From an uncultured Arsenicibacter sp. (lineage in GTDB: Bacteria > Bacteroidota > Bacteroidia > Cytophagales > Spirosomataceae), in NCBI RefSeq assembly GCF_945952095.1, contig NZ_CAMFHL010000029.1, forward strand, positions 1 to 45,914: a stretch of DNA of 45,914 bases, written 5' to 3'. The position numbers and the translations under genes were made by a program. Shown here one piece after another: positions 25,698 through 34,102 of this stretch. Each line of letters starts with the position of its first letter. Position 1 is the stretch's first letter. The notes beneath the pieces were generated by a model, which was not told where the DNA came from, made no database searches, and saw only the letters and a list, made by a program, of their open reading frames with translations.

Positions 25698-26414
25698 CTA
25701 ATTTGTTATTTTCGTCGCAGTTACCTTGATTTTATTATAATACAAGGTAGTGATGCCTTCAAAACCGGAGTCGGTCCCCACAATGACCCACAATTCGCCT
25801 TTGTCGTTGGTTTTGGCCGAAAACGTTTTGGTAGCATTATCCCGCTGAATCAGCTTATACTGGGTTACATCGGTTCCGGCACCGACATTTCCCAGCACAA
25901 TCAGGTCCTTACCGCCCTCTGCCTGGTTGCCTTTATCCAGGTTCAGGTGATAGAAGTCATTTTCCTTTACTTTCGCCGGTTCGGTTGCTGACGCTCCTGC
26001 TTTCAGGTAAACACTGCCCCCCGGTGACCCGCCACTGCCAATGCTGTTATCGGCATACATCGACGCCAGTTCAATGTCAAACCGGAGCTGATAGGTTGTA
26101 TTTGCCGTCAGACCAGTCACTTTCCGCTTCACGAACATAAACATATCATCGCTCCGGTTACTGCCACTAATCCGCAACGCTTTCTTCGTTGTATCCAGCG
26201 GAGCCGGTAACCCTTTATGCGTCAGGCTAAACGCCATGATACTGTCCTGTTGGGTACTGTAATCCGTGAAATCACCCGTCCAGCTATCCGTATTCTGTTT
26301 AAAATCAGAATTTACCACAACACCATTATCCGGGGTGACTGAATCATTATCCTGCTGACAGGCAGACACTAAAGCCGCTAAGCCAAGCAGGCCATACATG
26401 AATGTACGCTTCAT
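25698..26414 (-). CDS. Uncharacterised lipoprotein
   Basis: This 238-residue protein starts with a lipoprotein signal peptide; the lipobox LVSAC places the acylated Cys at residue 19, followed by QQDND. The mature part is beta-rich, with NGVVVNSDFKQNTDSWTGDFTDY at the start and KGELWVIVGTDSGFEGITTLYYNKIKVTATK at the end, resembling a carbohydrate-binding-type jelly-roll. TGLTANTTYQLRFDIELAS is typical of such sandwich domains. There is no catalytic signature, so a binding or structural role at the membrane is the most that can be inferred. Confidence 0.7.
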   Translation of the reverse strand: MKRTFMYGLLGLAALVSACQQDNDSVTPDNGVVVNSDFKQNTDSWTGDFTDYSTQQDSIMAFSLTHKGLPAPLDTTKKALRISGSNRSDDMFMFVKRKVTGLTANTTYQLRFDIELASMYADNSIGSGGSPGGSVYLKAGASATEPAKVKENDFYHLNLDKGNQAEGGKDLIVLGNVGAGTDVTQYKLIQRDNATKTFSAKTNDKGELWVIVGTDSGFEGITTLYYNKIKVTATKITN

Positions 26415-26561
26415 AAAAATTGAGTTTGTTAAAATAAAATCAATCCCGGGATCTGATAAAAAGACCCTGTCACCGGAAAAAGCGTTGGAACGACGGATTG
26501 AATTTCAGTGTAAGGCAGCAGGTGGTTCAACGGTAAGCTTCTTTCTATCAAGCCACTAGAC

Positions 26562-26589
26562 GGCTAAAAAAAATAACTTTTTTTTAGCC
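26562..26589. repeat. Perfect A/T-tract inverted repeat
   Basis: GGCTAAAAAAAA (26562-26573) pairs with TTTTTTTTAGCC (26578-26589) around a TAAC loop. It has the A-tract/T-tract of a bidirectional terminator but almost no GC stem. Confidence 0.7.
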
Positions 26590-26630
26590 CAATCATTCAG
26601 TTGAGGTTTGTTTGAAGACTGGGGAAAATA

Positions 26631-26662
26631 AAAATCCCCGGCCGTCACTGACCGGGGATTTT
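26631..26662. terminator. Terminator-like hairpin in a divergent gap
   Basis: AAAATCCCCGG (26631-26641) pairs perfectly with CCGGGGATTTT (26652-26662). T-rich tracts lie on both sides. No annotated gene ends here, since both neighbours point away from it. Confidence 0.65.
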
Positions 26663-26836
26663 GTCTTTAAGCGAATGTAAGAGTAAAACATCCTGACGGG
26701 TCAATTTGTTTCAAACCTGAAAAATAGTCCGGTTATTTTTCATAAATAATCTCATTATTACCAATTATCTTCGTTCGTAAATATATGGCCTGCATTTTGG
26801 GGCCTTTTACAGACCTAACTTGAACCAATTACACGA

Positions 26837-27454
26837 ATGCCTTTTCTTGTTCTTGACCTTGAGATGACCGGCCCGGAGCCGGACTGGAATGAAATTATTC
26901 AGATTGGTGCTGTTTTATTCGACGATAACTGGGTGGAAAAAGGCCGGTATCTGACCAATGTGTACCCCGAAAATGAAGAAGCATTTTCGTCGTATTCCGA
27001 AAAAATTCACAACATATCGCTGGCCGAGCTCGAAGACGCCCCGATGATCTATGATGTGTTGCCGGAAATGGAAGAGTGGAATAGTGAACCCCTAGGTATC
27101 CGTAAAACGTAGCAGACATCCGACAATACGCTCTACATGAATAACGTCATGATCTGCGGACAAAGCGTGATTAATGACATTAATTTCCTGAAAGAAGCGT
27201 ATCGGCTCGAAAAGCTGAAATGGCCTTACAGCCGGACGCTCGTTGACCTGCACACGCTGAGTTACTTTATTTTCCGTGTGCTGAAGAAAAACAACCAGCG
27301 GGTACCCGACCGGCTCAGCCTCACCGCCATTGCCGCCCATTTCGGCCTTGAACGGGAAGACGATTTCCATAATGCACTGGAAGATTCTATACTGACGGCC
27401 GAGTGTCTGAAACGAATTTATGCCATCGGCGATAAGATGCAGATTAGCTTATAA
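26837..27454 (+). pseudogene. DEDDh 3'-5' exonuclease interrupted by an in-frame TAG
   Basis: One frame, 26837-27454, encodes a full DEDDh exonuclease of about 205 codons except for a TAG at 27110-27112. Before it (91 residues): FLVLDLEMTGPEPDWNEIIQIGAV, the Exo I motif. After it, still in frame: QTSDNTLYMNNVMICGQSV, then NDINFLKEAY (Exo II) and HFGLEREDDFHNALEDSILTAE (Exo III with H and D). All catalytic residues survive in the two halves. No frameshift is needed, only stop suppression. ATG 27137 could restart the second half. Alternatives are a recent nonsense mutation, an assembly error, or a deliberate readthrough; the first is simplest. The intact enzyme would trim DNA or RNA 3' ends like DnaQ/oligoribonuclease relatives. 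Confidence 0.75.
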
Positions 27455-27457
27455 AAA

Positions 27458-27491
27458 CAAGGCCACTGCCTGTATTCGGGCAGTGGCCTTG
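27458..27491. terminator. Bidirectional terminator between exonuclease and DUF4136 gene
   Basis: Perfect 13-bp stem CAAGGCCACTGCC (27458-27470) with GGCAGTGGCCTTG (27479-27491), A-run on the left and CTGTTT on the right. Confidence 0.85.
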
Positions 27492-27509
27492 CTGTTTAGT
27501 CCCACGTTG

Positions 27510-28058
27510 CTAGCTCTTCGGCATTTTCTCAAATAACCTGCCGACCGCCTGCTGTAACTCATCATTTGCCAGGGGCTGCGATGTAATCACGCGTGAAATG
27601 GCGGCGTCCCATACCAGTGCGTTCCGGTGGGCATCCACAATATGCACATTCAGCGTTCCCTCCTGATAATTCCCCACCGGTACTTCCTGGCTTTGCCAGT
27701 GATAACGGCGCTGACCGACATATAACGGCGCCTCCTGAATCGTAGTCTGACGGGTTTGGGTCTTTTCCCGCACCACAGCCCCTAAATTCACCAGCAGATC
27801 GGGATTATCGTTTGTCAGCTGATATCCCCTTTGCCGCATCTGTACCGTCACCTCTTTTTTGATGCGCTCCATCGCTGCCATGTAGCTGGTGCCCGGCTCC
27901 GACCCGACCCGGTTTGTATCAATAAAGGCAAAGGTCCGGTAATCAGACCATGTCGCCGACCGGTCGGTTTTGTTCTGAACTATCCGATAGGGCGAGCAGC
28001 CGAAAACGGTTATCAAAAAGAGTCCGATGATTCCTTTAACTGCGTTTTTCATGTTCAT
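27510..28058 (-). CDS. DUF4136 lipoprotein
   Basis: This 182-residue protein has a lipoprotein signal peptide (IIGLFLITVFGC, Cys 21) followed by SPYRIVQNKTDRSATWSDYRTFAFID. The remainder (QMRQRGYQLTNDNPDLLVNL, then EGTLNVHIVDAHRNALVWDAAISRVI) matches the DUF4136 pattern seen in many Bacteroidota lipoproteins. The function of DUF4136 is not established. It is one of a group of minus-strand genes (DinB, esterase, GNAT) but with separate spacing, and likely has its own promoter. Confidence 0.85.
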   Translation of the reverse strand: MNMKNAVKGIIGLFLITVFGCSPYRIVQNKTDRSATWSDYRTFAFIDTNRVGSEPGTSYMAAMERIKKEVTVQMRQRGYQLTNDNPDLLVNLGAVVREKTQTRQTTIQEAPLYVGQRRYHWQSQEVPVGNYQEGTLNVHIVDAHRNALVWDAAISRVITSQPLANDELQQAVGRLFEKMPKS

Positions 28059-28098
28059 TAGTATTTACTATAAAACACGTTTAAACGCCAAACAGTTG

Positions 28099-28617
28099 CT
28101 AACGGGCAGCCTGTGCCTGCACGACCTTCACCGTCACCAGTAACTGGCCCAAATGCCGCATCGTATGTTCCGCCGAATGGACGAGCAATCCCAGCACCGT
28201 CGATGGAAGCTGTGCACGACCGACGCCCCGAAAATCGGTCAGCGTCTGTTCATCTGTCTGACTAAGCTGATCCAACGCCCTGTCAACCTGCTGATTAAAT
28301 GCAATAACAAGCGTTTGTGCCGTAACACCGGTCACCGGTGGTTTCCCTTCCTGCGCCAGAGCTTCAAGCTGTTCCGGTGACAGCCTTTCTCCCCGCGCAT
28401 AGGTATGTAAACGGTCAAGCACACCCGTAAGATGCTGTAAATGAAACCCCGCCGAAGCCAGACCGGCCGGGCGTTCCCAAAGCAGTTCATCGGCTACCCC
28501 GCTCATCAGTACATTTACTTCTTCACGGGCCTGCAACAACGCATGCGCCACCGGCTGTAGCAACGCCGGCATATCGGGCAACGGCCCCCGCAACCAAACC
28601 TCTTTTGTTTCTGCCAT
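28099..28617 (-). CDS. DinB-family protein
   Basis: This 172-residue helical protein shows the DinB/YfiT metal-binding histidine pattern: H in FHLQHLTGVLDRLHTY and the HSAEHTMRHLGQLL segment near the C-terminus. The family includes metal-dependent thiol transferases and proteins of unknown function that form four-helix bundles. It has no signal peptide. It lies between a DUF4136 lipoprotein gene and an esterase gene, with no evident functional link. Confidence 0.85.
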   Translation of the reverse strand: MAETKEVWLRGPLPDMPALLQPVAHALLQAREEVNVLMSGVADELLWERPAGLASAGFHLQHLTGVLDRLHTYARGERLSPEQLEALAQEGKPPVTGVTAQTLVIAFNQQVDRALDQLSQTDEQTLTDFRGVGRAQLPSTVLGLLVHSAEHTMRHLGQLLVTVKVVQAQAAR

Positions 28618-28710
28618 ATTTTTTAACCTTAAAGGCCTGAAAGCGGTACGACAATCAATCTATTCCACCGGTCAACTAATCATGCCGGTCATTAAATCAC
28701 ACAAATCCAG

Positions 28711-30093
28711 TTATAATTCTCCGTCATCCGTCCTGAACGGAATAACAGGCAGGCCACCTTTGCTGAACAGATTCGGCTCCGGCGCGTCACGGAACGCAAA
28801 CCGCACGGCCACCGGATTCGACACCGCCGGGCTCGATACCTCAATCGTGTTGCCCTTCACGCGTGCCTGCGCTTTCGTAAATACCTTATCCGGACCGGCA
28901 ATTTCAAACTCCGTAATGTCGGTGCCTTTCACGATAAACCCGTCCGGCGCATTGTCGAACACAACCCGCACCACATTACCCGTCACCTGCATTGACTTGT
29001 ACTGCGGGCTTTTATACGCACCAACCGCCTTACCATAGGTCTCGGCCAGTGCATAATTTGCCAGCCGTAACCCGACTTCTTTTTTGTAAGCCGGATGAAT
29101 ATCCCGGATGTTATCGACCAGATCGGTTGTTATCACAATTCCTGATTTGGGCAGATCCGTGGCCCGCACCTGTGCCTCGCGCACCACAGCCGTTTCATAC
29201 TTACCATTATAGGTGTAGGGCGCAATCTGAACGCTATAGAACGGAAATTCCTTTTGCCACAGGCCCCGCCAGCTATCAACCATTACATGGGTCAGGTGAT
29301 AGTAAGCCCGGGGATCGTGCCGGTTCGATTCGCCCTGGTACCAGATTACACCGGCAATCGGAAATTGTGTCAGTGGCGCAATCATACCATTGTACAGCAC
29401 ACCGGCTTTATTCGGGCTCCACGGTGCCTTTCCAATCGCCTGTGCCGACCGCTTCAGATCGGGGTACAGCATTACCAGCGACTCCGGCACCCAGCTTTCC
29501 ATATACGATCCGCCCCAGCTCGCATCAATCAGCCCGACCGGTACATTCAGCGTTTGCTGAAGCTTCCGCCCAAAGAAAAAACCAACCGCACTAACGTTTT
29601 TCAGGCTGTTGGAATCACAAACAGCCCAGCTGCCCCGCATCGTTGACTGCGGATAATCGGCCGCTGTTTTCGGGATTTTCATAAACCGGATCGCCGGATT
29701 ATAGGCCGACGGCAATTCCGCACGGGCATCTTTCGCCCCGTAGCCCGACATTTCCATATTTGACTGACCGGAGCAAAGCCATACTTCACCGACCAGAACA
29801 TTGGCAAGCACAATGGTGTTGTACCCCTTGATCGTGATTTTATACGGGCCGCCCGCCGCCGGTGTGTGCAGCGTGACGCGCCAGGTTGCATTCTCGGCAC
29901 AGGTCGTGCTCACGGGTTTATTATCCCAGCCGGCCGTAATTGTAATCTGCTCCGTCGGGTTGGCCCACCCCCACAAGGTAATATCGGTCTGCTGCTGGAG
30001 CACCATATCAGAACTCAGGATGGCAGGCAGATAAACATCAGCGCGCGACCGGGCAGCTACCAGGAGCAGTAACAGGCAAAACAGATTTTTCAT
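28711..30093 (-). CDS. Sialate O-acetylesterase-like SGNH hydrolase
   Basis: From ATG 30093 the protein is 460 residues with a Sec signal peptide (MKNLFCLLLLLVAARSRA). A sandwich domain (VYLPAILSSDMVLQQQTDITLWGWANP) precedes the SGNH core: catalytic Ser in CSGQSNMEMSGYG, IWYQGESN in the middle, and the DIHPAYKKEVGLRLANY block with the Asp/His. This is the family (DUF303/sialate O-acetylesterase) that deacetylates sialic acids or acetylated plant glycans in the periplasm. Its start overlaps the upstream GNAT stop by four bases (ATGA, 30090-30093), so it is translationally coupled to it. Confidence 0.9.
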   Translation of the reverse strand: MKNLFCLLLLLVAARSRADVYLPAILSSDMVLQQQTDITLWGWANPTEQITITAGWDNKPVSTTCAENATWRVTLHTPAAGGPYKITIKGYNTIVLANVLVGEVWLCSGQSNMEMSGYGAKDARAELPSAYNPAIRFMKIPKTAADYPQSTMRGSWAVCDSNSLKNVSAVGFFFGRKLQQTLNVPVGLIDASWGGSYMESWVPESLVMLYPDLKRSAQAIGKAPWSPNKAGVLYNGMIAPLTQFPIAGVIWYQGESNRHDPRAYYHLTHVMVDSWRGLWQKEFPFYSVQIAPYTYNGKYETAVVREAQVRATDLPKSGIVITTDLVDNIRDIHPAYKKEVGLRLANYALAETYGKAVGAYKSPQYKSMQVTGNVVRVVFDNAPDGFIVKGTDITEFEIAGPDKVFTKAQARVKGNTIEVSSPAVSNPVAVRFAFRDAPEPNLFSKGGLPVIPFRTDDGEL

Positions 30094-30560
30094 ACGTGAA
30101 AGGTTACTGGCTTTTCCATACAAATACTGGTGTCAAAACCAACATACGGCGGGTAATTAGGAATACGCACAAAACCGGCTTTTTCGTATAACCCAACGGC
30201 TTCGGGCTGTTTGTTGCCGGTCTCCAGCCGGGCAACCCGGAAGCCCTCTTCGGCAGCCCACGCCTCCAGCGCCTTCAACAGGGCCATAGCGACGCCGTTG
30301 CCTCTGGCTTCAGGCTTGACAAACATCCGCTTGATCTCCACAGCCTCATCGTCTGTCATCGGCCGGAAACAGGCGCAGCCGACCGGCTGTTCATCCAGAA
30401 AGGCCACGACCACACGGGCCGTGGTATCAACCTTGTTGAAGCCATCGTATTGGGCCTGATAGGGCTGATACCGGATCCACAGATCAGCATCCAGGTCAGT
30501 GACCAGCGCCATAAAGACCGGATCAGCCGCTGTCGTACGATTTATTGTTACTAAACTCAT
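30090..30560 (-). CDS. GNAT-family N-acetyltransferase
   Basis: From ATG 30560 (MSLVTINR) the protein is 156 residues. The acetyl-CoA-binding signature VEIKRMFVKPEARGNGVAMALLKALEAWA is clear, then LETGNKQPEAVGLYEKAGFVRIP. The frame stays open upstream to 30617 but those 19 residues are not family-like. GNAT enzymes acetylate amines of many substrates. The 4-base overlap with the sialate-O-acetylesterase gene is notable because one gene adds and the other removes acetyl groups, though a shared substrate is not shown. Confidence 0.9.
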   Translation of the reverse strand: MSLVTINRTTAADPVFMALVTDLDADLWIRYQPYQAQYDGFNKVDTTARVVVAFLDEQPVGCACFRPMTDDEAVEIKRMFVKPEARGNGVAMALLKALEAWAAEEGFRVARLETGNKQPEAVGLYEKAGFVRIPNYPPYVGFDTSICMEKPVTFHV

Positions 30561-30634
30561 GTCAGTCGTTTCTATAAACACGACAAATCTGGCTAATTTT
30601 GGGCGTTTAACCGACAAATCACCCGATAAATCCC

Positions 30635-30913
30635 GTGAAACCGACTGTCACCATCGACTATTGCCCGAAATGCGGCTGGCTGCTCCGGTCGGCATGGATG
30701 GCCCAGGAACTCCTGACCACGTTTACCGACGACGTACATGGCGTGCTGCTCCACCCGTCGGAAGTCAGCGGACGCTTTACAGTCAGTATCGACGGGCAGG
30801 AGATTTTTAACCGCAAGGTAGCCGGCCGGTTCCCTGAGATAAAAGAATTAAAGCAATTGGTGCGGGACATCGTTAATCCGGCTAAGAGTCTCGGGCATTC
30901 TGATAACCGTTAA
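30635..30913 (+). CDS. Rdx (SelW/SelT/SelH-like) thioredoxin-fold protein
   Basis: This 92-residue protein begins with TVTIDYCPKCGWLLRSAWMAQELL; the CPKC motif (C10, C13) is the redox pair, and VSIDGQEIFNRKVAGRFPEIKELKQLVRDIV matches the rest of the Rdx family (PF10262). In selenoprotein W/T/H relatives the second Cys is selenocysteine; here both are plain cysteine. A cytoplasmic redox role is inferred. Confidence 0.85.
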   Translation: MKPTVTIDYCPKCGWLLRSAWMAQELLTTFTDDVHGVLLHPSEVSGRFTVSIDGQEIFNRKVAGRFPEIKELKQLVRDIVNPAKSLGHSDNR

Positions 30914-30937
30914 GGCCGGTTTTGCCCGATTTTGCCT

Positions 30938-30945
30938 TAATTTTG
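30938..30945 (+). promoter_or_regulatory. Putative -7 box (TAATTTTG) for the small membrane protein
   Basis: TAATTTTG matches the TAnnTTTG consensus exactly, about 85 bp before ATG 31030. Candidate upstream TTTG elements are too close (13 bp) for normal spacing. Confidence 0.4.
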
Positions 30946-31029
30946 TGCCTACATAGGTAAATGCATGAATACTAAACCGGCTGGCCGGCCAATTCCGGCG
31001 CAGCGGTTATAAATTAGTCAAACTGAAAA

Positions 31030-31236
31030 ATGGATAACGCAAACTTCCGACGCTTCTTCGGTGCCTTCCTGACGATCCTGGGCACCTTTGTTATTTTATT
31101 TGCTCTGGTTGCCTACCTCAAGGACGGGCAGGCTGTATTGGGCATGAAAGTTAAAAACCTGGGCGAGGCCATCGTGCCGTTTCTGGTTGGTCTTGTGTTT
31201 TTCGGCGCCGGTGTAAGCCTGATCAACAGAACCTAG
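31030..31236 (+). CDS. Small two-helix membrane protein
   Basis: This 68-residue protein has two transmembrane segments (FFGAFLTILGTFVILFALVAYL and AIVPFLVGLVFFGAGVSLI) separated by a short charged loop (KDGQAVLGMKVKNLGE). I recognise no family. It follows a predicted promoter box and is followed by a hairpin terminator, which supports a real monocistronic gene. Confidence 0.7.
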   Translation: MDNANFRRFFGAFLTILGTFVILFALVAYLKDGQAVLGMKVKNLGEAIVPFLVGLVFFGAGVSLINRT

Positions 31237-31246
31237 AGACATATTC

Positions 31247-31281
31247 CGGCTTAGCAGTTGAGTTCTGTTAAGCCGGTTTTT
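31247..31281 (+). terminator. Terminator after the small membrane protein gene
   Basis: CCGGCTTAGCAG (31247-31258) pairs with CTGTTAAGCCGG (31265-31276), one G-T pair, followed by TTTTT. It overlaps the 3' end of the opposing M23 gene. Confidence 0.8.
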
Positions 31282-32072
31282 CAGTTTCCCGGATGCGCCG
31301 TCAGTAACCAGCTATAGGTATTACGCGGAACAGGTAAACCGTCCGGCCGGATCGCCAGATACATCAGGTGGAGATGTGTCGGCGAACGGGGATTGTAGGC
31401 GTTAAAGCCTGTACGGCCTACTTCGCTGATTTTTTGTCCGGCCCTCACCCATTGTCCGGGCGTTACCGATACCACTTTATTATGGGCATAATAGAACAGC
31501 CCGTGTAAGACCGGGTCATAAATCCAGATCCAGTTCCCGCCGCGGTATTCGCTGCCGGGCTGCCAGCCGGTTTCGATACCCAACACAATTCCGGCCGTCA
31601 TCGCCACCACATCAACGCGTTCGCCCGTTTTATCGTCGACACTGTCCTGATTGCGGTCAGTAATGAAAATATCATGGGCCGGATGACTGCCCCGTACCTT
31701 GTAATCGAACAAATCAAAGCCCTTGTCACGGTAGCCTTCGCCGTGGGTCCCGCCAATGGCCTTCGGGGTATAGTTCCGCAGCGGGAATACCATGCTGCCG
31801 ATGGCCGCTTTCATCACCGCGACGCTGTCCTGCTTCAGGGTATCTTCTTCTGAACGCAGCCGGGCCTGTAACCCATGCATGATACTACTAAACCGCATCC
31901 GGGCCGAATCGGGCGTGACGGTCTGCTCCCTGATTTCAACATACAGCTGCTGAAAGTCCTGGCAGAATTCGTATAGGGTCCGGCGATCTGAAGTATCCGC
32001 AATTACAGTTTGTGAAGAAGCCGCATTAAAGGTACCCAAAAGCACAGCCGCCACTAATCCCGTCAAACGCAT
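31281..32072 (-). CDS. M23-family (LytM-like) metallopeptidase
   Basis: From ATG 32072 the protein is 263 residues with a signal peptide (MRLTGLVAAVLLGTFNAASSQ). An N-terminal helical part precedes the LytM fold. Zinc and catalytic positions are visible: GSHPAHDIFI (H130 and D134), LFYYAHN, and THLHLMYL (H233, H235). M23 enzymes cut glycine or peptide cross-links in peptidoglycan, or act as degenerate activators; here the zinc ligands are present. The GTG at 32096 is an alternative start. It is divergent from a histidine kinase gene across 151 bp. Confidence 0.85.
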   Translation of the reverse strand: MRLTGLVAAVLLGTFNAASSQTVIADTSDRRTLYEFCQDFQQLYVEIREQTVTPDSARMRFSSIMHGLQARLRSEEDTLKQDSVAVMKAAIGSMVFPLRNYTPKAIGGTHGEGYRDKGFDLFDYKVRGSHPAHDIFITDRNQDSVDDKTGERVDVVAMTAGIVLGIETGWQPGSEYRGGNWIWIYDPVLHGLFYYAHNKVVSVTPGQWVRAGQKISEVGRTGFNAYNPRSPTHLHLMYLAIRPDGLPVPRNTYSWLLTAHPGN

Positions 32073-32223
32073 GTATCTGGTAAAAAATTGAGTCACTAAA
32101 TAGGTGATTGAGTTAGCTTCTCAAAATTAGGCGGTATCGGGCAGGTTTGCCAAAAAAACGAAAATTTCTCTTGACACTGACCCAACGTCATAGCATGAAT
32201 CCGCTGTTTACTTATCTTTCCGC

Positions 32224-34101
32224 ATGATTCGGCGGATTGTTACCTGTCTCCTCATACTATTCTGTTATACGGCCTTCAGTCAGCCGGTTATCCGGTTGGG
32301 TACGTCCGGATCGCGGGCGGTATACCCCACCGATGTCTATGTACTGACCGATTCATCCCGGTCACTCAGCGTTGAACAGGTCCGCAGCCCGGCGTTTGCA
32401 AACCGGTTTTCTCCGAATCAGCAGCCGTCGCTGTCATTCGGCTCTTCAAATGCTATCATCTGGCTGACCTTCCGGCTGGCAACCCGACATCCTGATGACT
32501 GGCTGCTTGAATCGAGTAACTACATGATCAACGACCTCCGGTTTTACAGCCTGTCGGCCCGGACCGGCAGGATGCATGTCGTTCAGCAGGGTACCCATTT
32601 TCTGGACAGTCCGAAAGACATCCGGCATAACATGACGTATTTCCGGCCCTTCGCCACGTCTGACGGACCTGATACGGTCACCTGTTACCTGCGGGTGAAG
32701 AATAATATGCCCCTGTCGGTGCCGATGCGGCTGCTGACCGTTCGTGAGCTGGCGCAGGAAAGCCACCGCAATGACCTGTTTCACGGGCTGATTTTCGGTA
32801 TCCTGGTTGCCATGATGTTATACAATGCCTTTATCTGGCTTACCATCCGCGACGTTACGTACCTGTTTTATATCAGCTATGTCTTACTGACGATTCTGGT
32901 TACTGATGTGGAAGGCTACGTTAACGAGCTGGTCATGGCCCGGTATTTCCCGGCTTACTCGCACGTAGCGAATGTATTTTTCAGCCTGACACTGGTATTT
33001 ATTCTGCTGTTTACCCGTCATTTCCTGAATACAGCCCGTCATGCCCCCAAGCTTAACCGGCTGATAACCTTACTACTGGCGGGTTGTGCACTCCCTCAGG
33101 CGGCAATTCTTTCCGGCTTTCCCGTGCTGTCGACGGTAATCATGGAAGGGTTAATCATAGTAGTGGCCCTCTTCCTCTGGGGTATTGGCAGCTACCTGCT
33201 GCGCCAGGGTGTACGGGAAGCCCGGTATTACGTACTGGCCTGGAGTGCGCTGTTTTCGGGGGCCATTATTTATGTGGCACAACTCAACGGCTGGCTACCC
33301 AAAAACCTGCTTACGACCAATGGTGTCCGTGTCGGAACGGCTCTTGAAACCATTCTGCTTTCCTTTGCCCTCGCCGACCGGATCAGCGTATACCGGCGGG
33401 AGCAGCAACAGGCGGAAATGAGGCTCCTGGAAACAAGACGTGAGGCCGGCGAAACCCGGGCACGGCTGACCGAATCAGAAAATAAGCTGCTCCGGGCACA
33501 GATGAATCCTCACTTTCTGTTTAATTCATTGAACTCCATTCAACGGTTTATCCTGTCGAAAGATCCGCTTACTGCCGCCCGGTACCTGAGTAAATTTGCC
33601 GACCTGATGCGGTTTAACCTTGATCAGTCCCGCACCGCGTCGATTCCGCTTCAGAGTGAGATTGACATGTTAACGACTTATCTTGAGCTTGAAAGCCTGC
33701 GCTTCACTGCCCGGTTTTCCTATCACTTTTCCGTCGATCCGGCGCTGAACACCTATGCCATTCACATTCCCGGCATGATGCTTCAGCCCTTTGCAGAAAA
33801 TGCGGTCTGGCATGGCCTGATGCACAAACCGGATGCGGGTGAGATCCGTATATCCTTCCGGCCTTTGTCAGCCAACAGCCTGCGGTGTGTTATTGAAGAT
33901 AATGGTATCGGACGCAGTCAGGCCGCCCTGGCTGACCGGCCAAACCGGATAGAGCACCGCTCAGCCGGCTTGTTGCTAACCAGCGAACGGTTACAGCTAC
34001 TGCAGCCTGACCACCCGCAGCCGCTCCGTATCGACGATTTATACCATGCAGACGGAACCCCTGCGGGTACGCGTGTTACCATTGATTTGCCGGTTTTATG
34101 A
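32224..34101 (+). CDS. 7TM-DISM sensor histidine kinase (LytS-type catalytic part)
   Basis: This 625-residue protein has a signal peptide (MIRRIVTCLLILFCYTAFSQ), a periplasmic 7TMR-DISM extracellular domain (about 21-180), and a 7TM region from about 188 to 385 starting FHGLIFGILVAMMLYNAFIWLTI. A coiled segment leads to a His_kinase domain with phospho-accepting QMNPHFLFNSLN (H430) and ATPase blocks ENAVWHGLMHK and IEDNGIGRSQA. DISM domains are thought to bind carbohydrates or other small ligands. It is coupled to the next gene (1-bp gap). A TATCTTTC box at 32213-32220 is so close to ATG 32224 that a leaderless or later start should be considered. Confidence 0.92.
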   Translation: MIRRIVTCLLILFCYTAFSQPVIRLGTSGSRAVYPTDVYVLTDSSRSLSVEQVRSPAFANRFSPNQQPSLSFGSSNAIIWLTFRLATRHPDDWLLESSNYMINDLRFYSLSARTGRMHVVQQGTHFLDSPKDIRHNMTYFRPFATSDGPDTVTCYLRVKNNMPLSVPMRLLTVRELAQESHRNDLFHGLIFGILVAMMLYNAFIWLTIRDVTYLFYISYVLLTILVTDVEGYVNELVMARYFPAYSHVANVFFSLTLVFILLFTRHFLNTARHAPKLNRLITLLLAGCALPQAAILSGFPVLSTVIMEGLIIVVALFLWGIGSYLLRQGVREARYYVLAWSALFSGAIIYVAQLNGWLPKNLLTTNGVRVGTALETILLSFALADRISVYRREQQQAEMRLLETRREAGETRARLTESENKLLRAQMNPHFLFNSLNSIQRFILSKDPLTAARYLSKFADLMRFNLDQSRTASIPLQSEIDMLTTYLELESLRFTARFSYHFSVDPALNTYAIHIPGMMLQPFAENAVWHGLMHKPDAGEIRISFRPLSANSLRCVIEDNGIGRSQAALADRPNRIEHRSAGLLLTSERLQLLQPDHPQPLRIDDLYHADGTPAGTRVTIDLPVL

Positions 34102-34102
34102 T

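Larger units (their letters stand above)
26415..26836. other. Divergent intergenic region with two orphan hairpins
   Basis: This 422-bp gap separates the minus-strand lipoprotein from the plus-strand exonuclease. No gene is visible. It contains two perfect inverted repeats (26562-26589 and 26631-26662). A GCATTTTG box at 26792-26799 resembles a weak -7 element for the exonuclease. Confidence 0.5.

Noticed and set aside
27110..27112. Pyrrolysine at the exonuclease TAG
   Set aside because: There is no pyl gene or PYLIS-like evidence in the window, and nonsense mutation or sequence error is far simpler.
30635..30913. Selenoprotein
   Set aside because: The Rdx-family protein has Cys at both CxxC positions and no in-frame TGA, so no selenocysteine insertion is needed.
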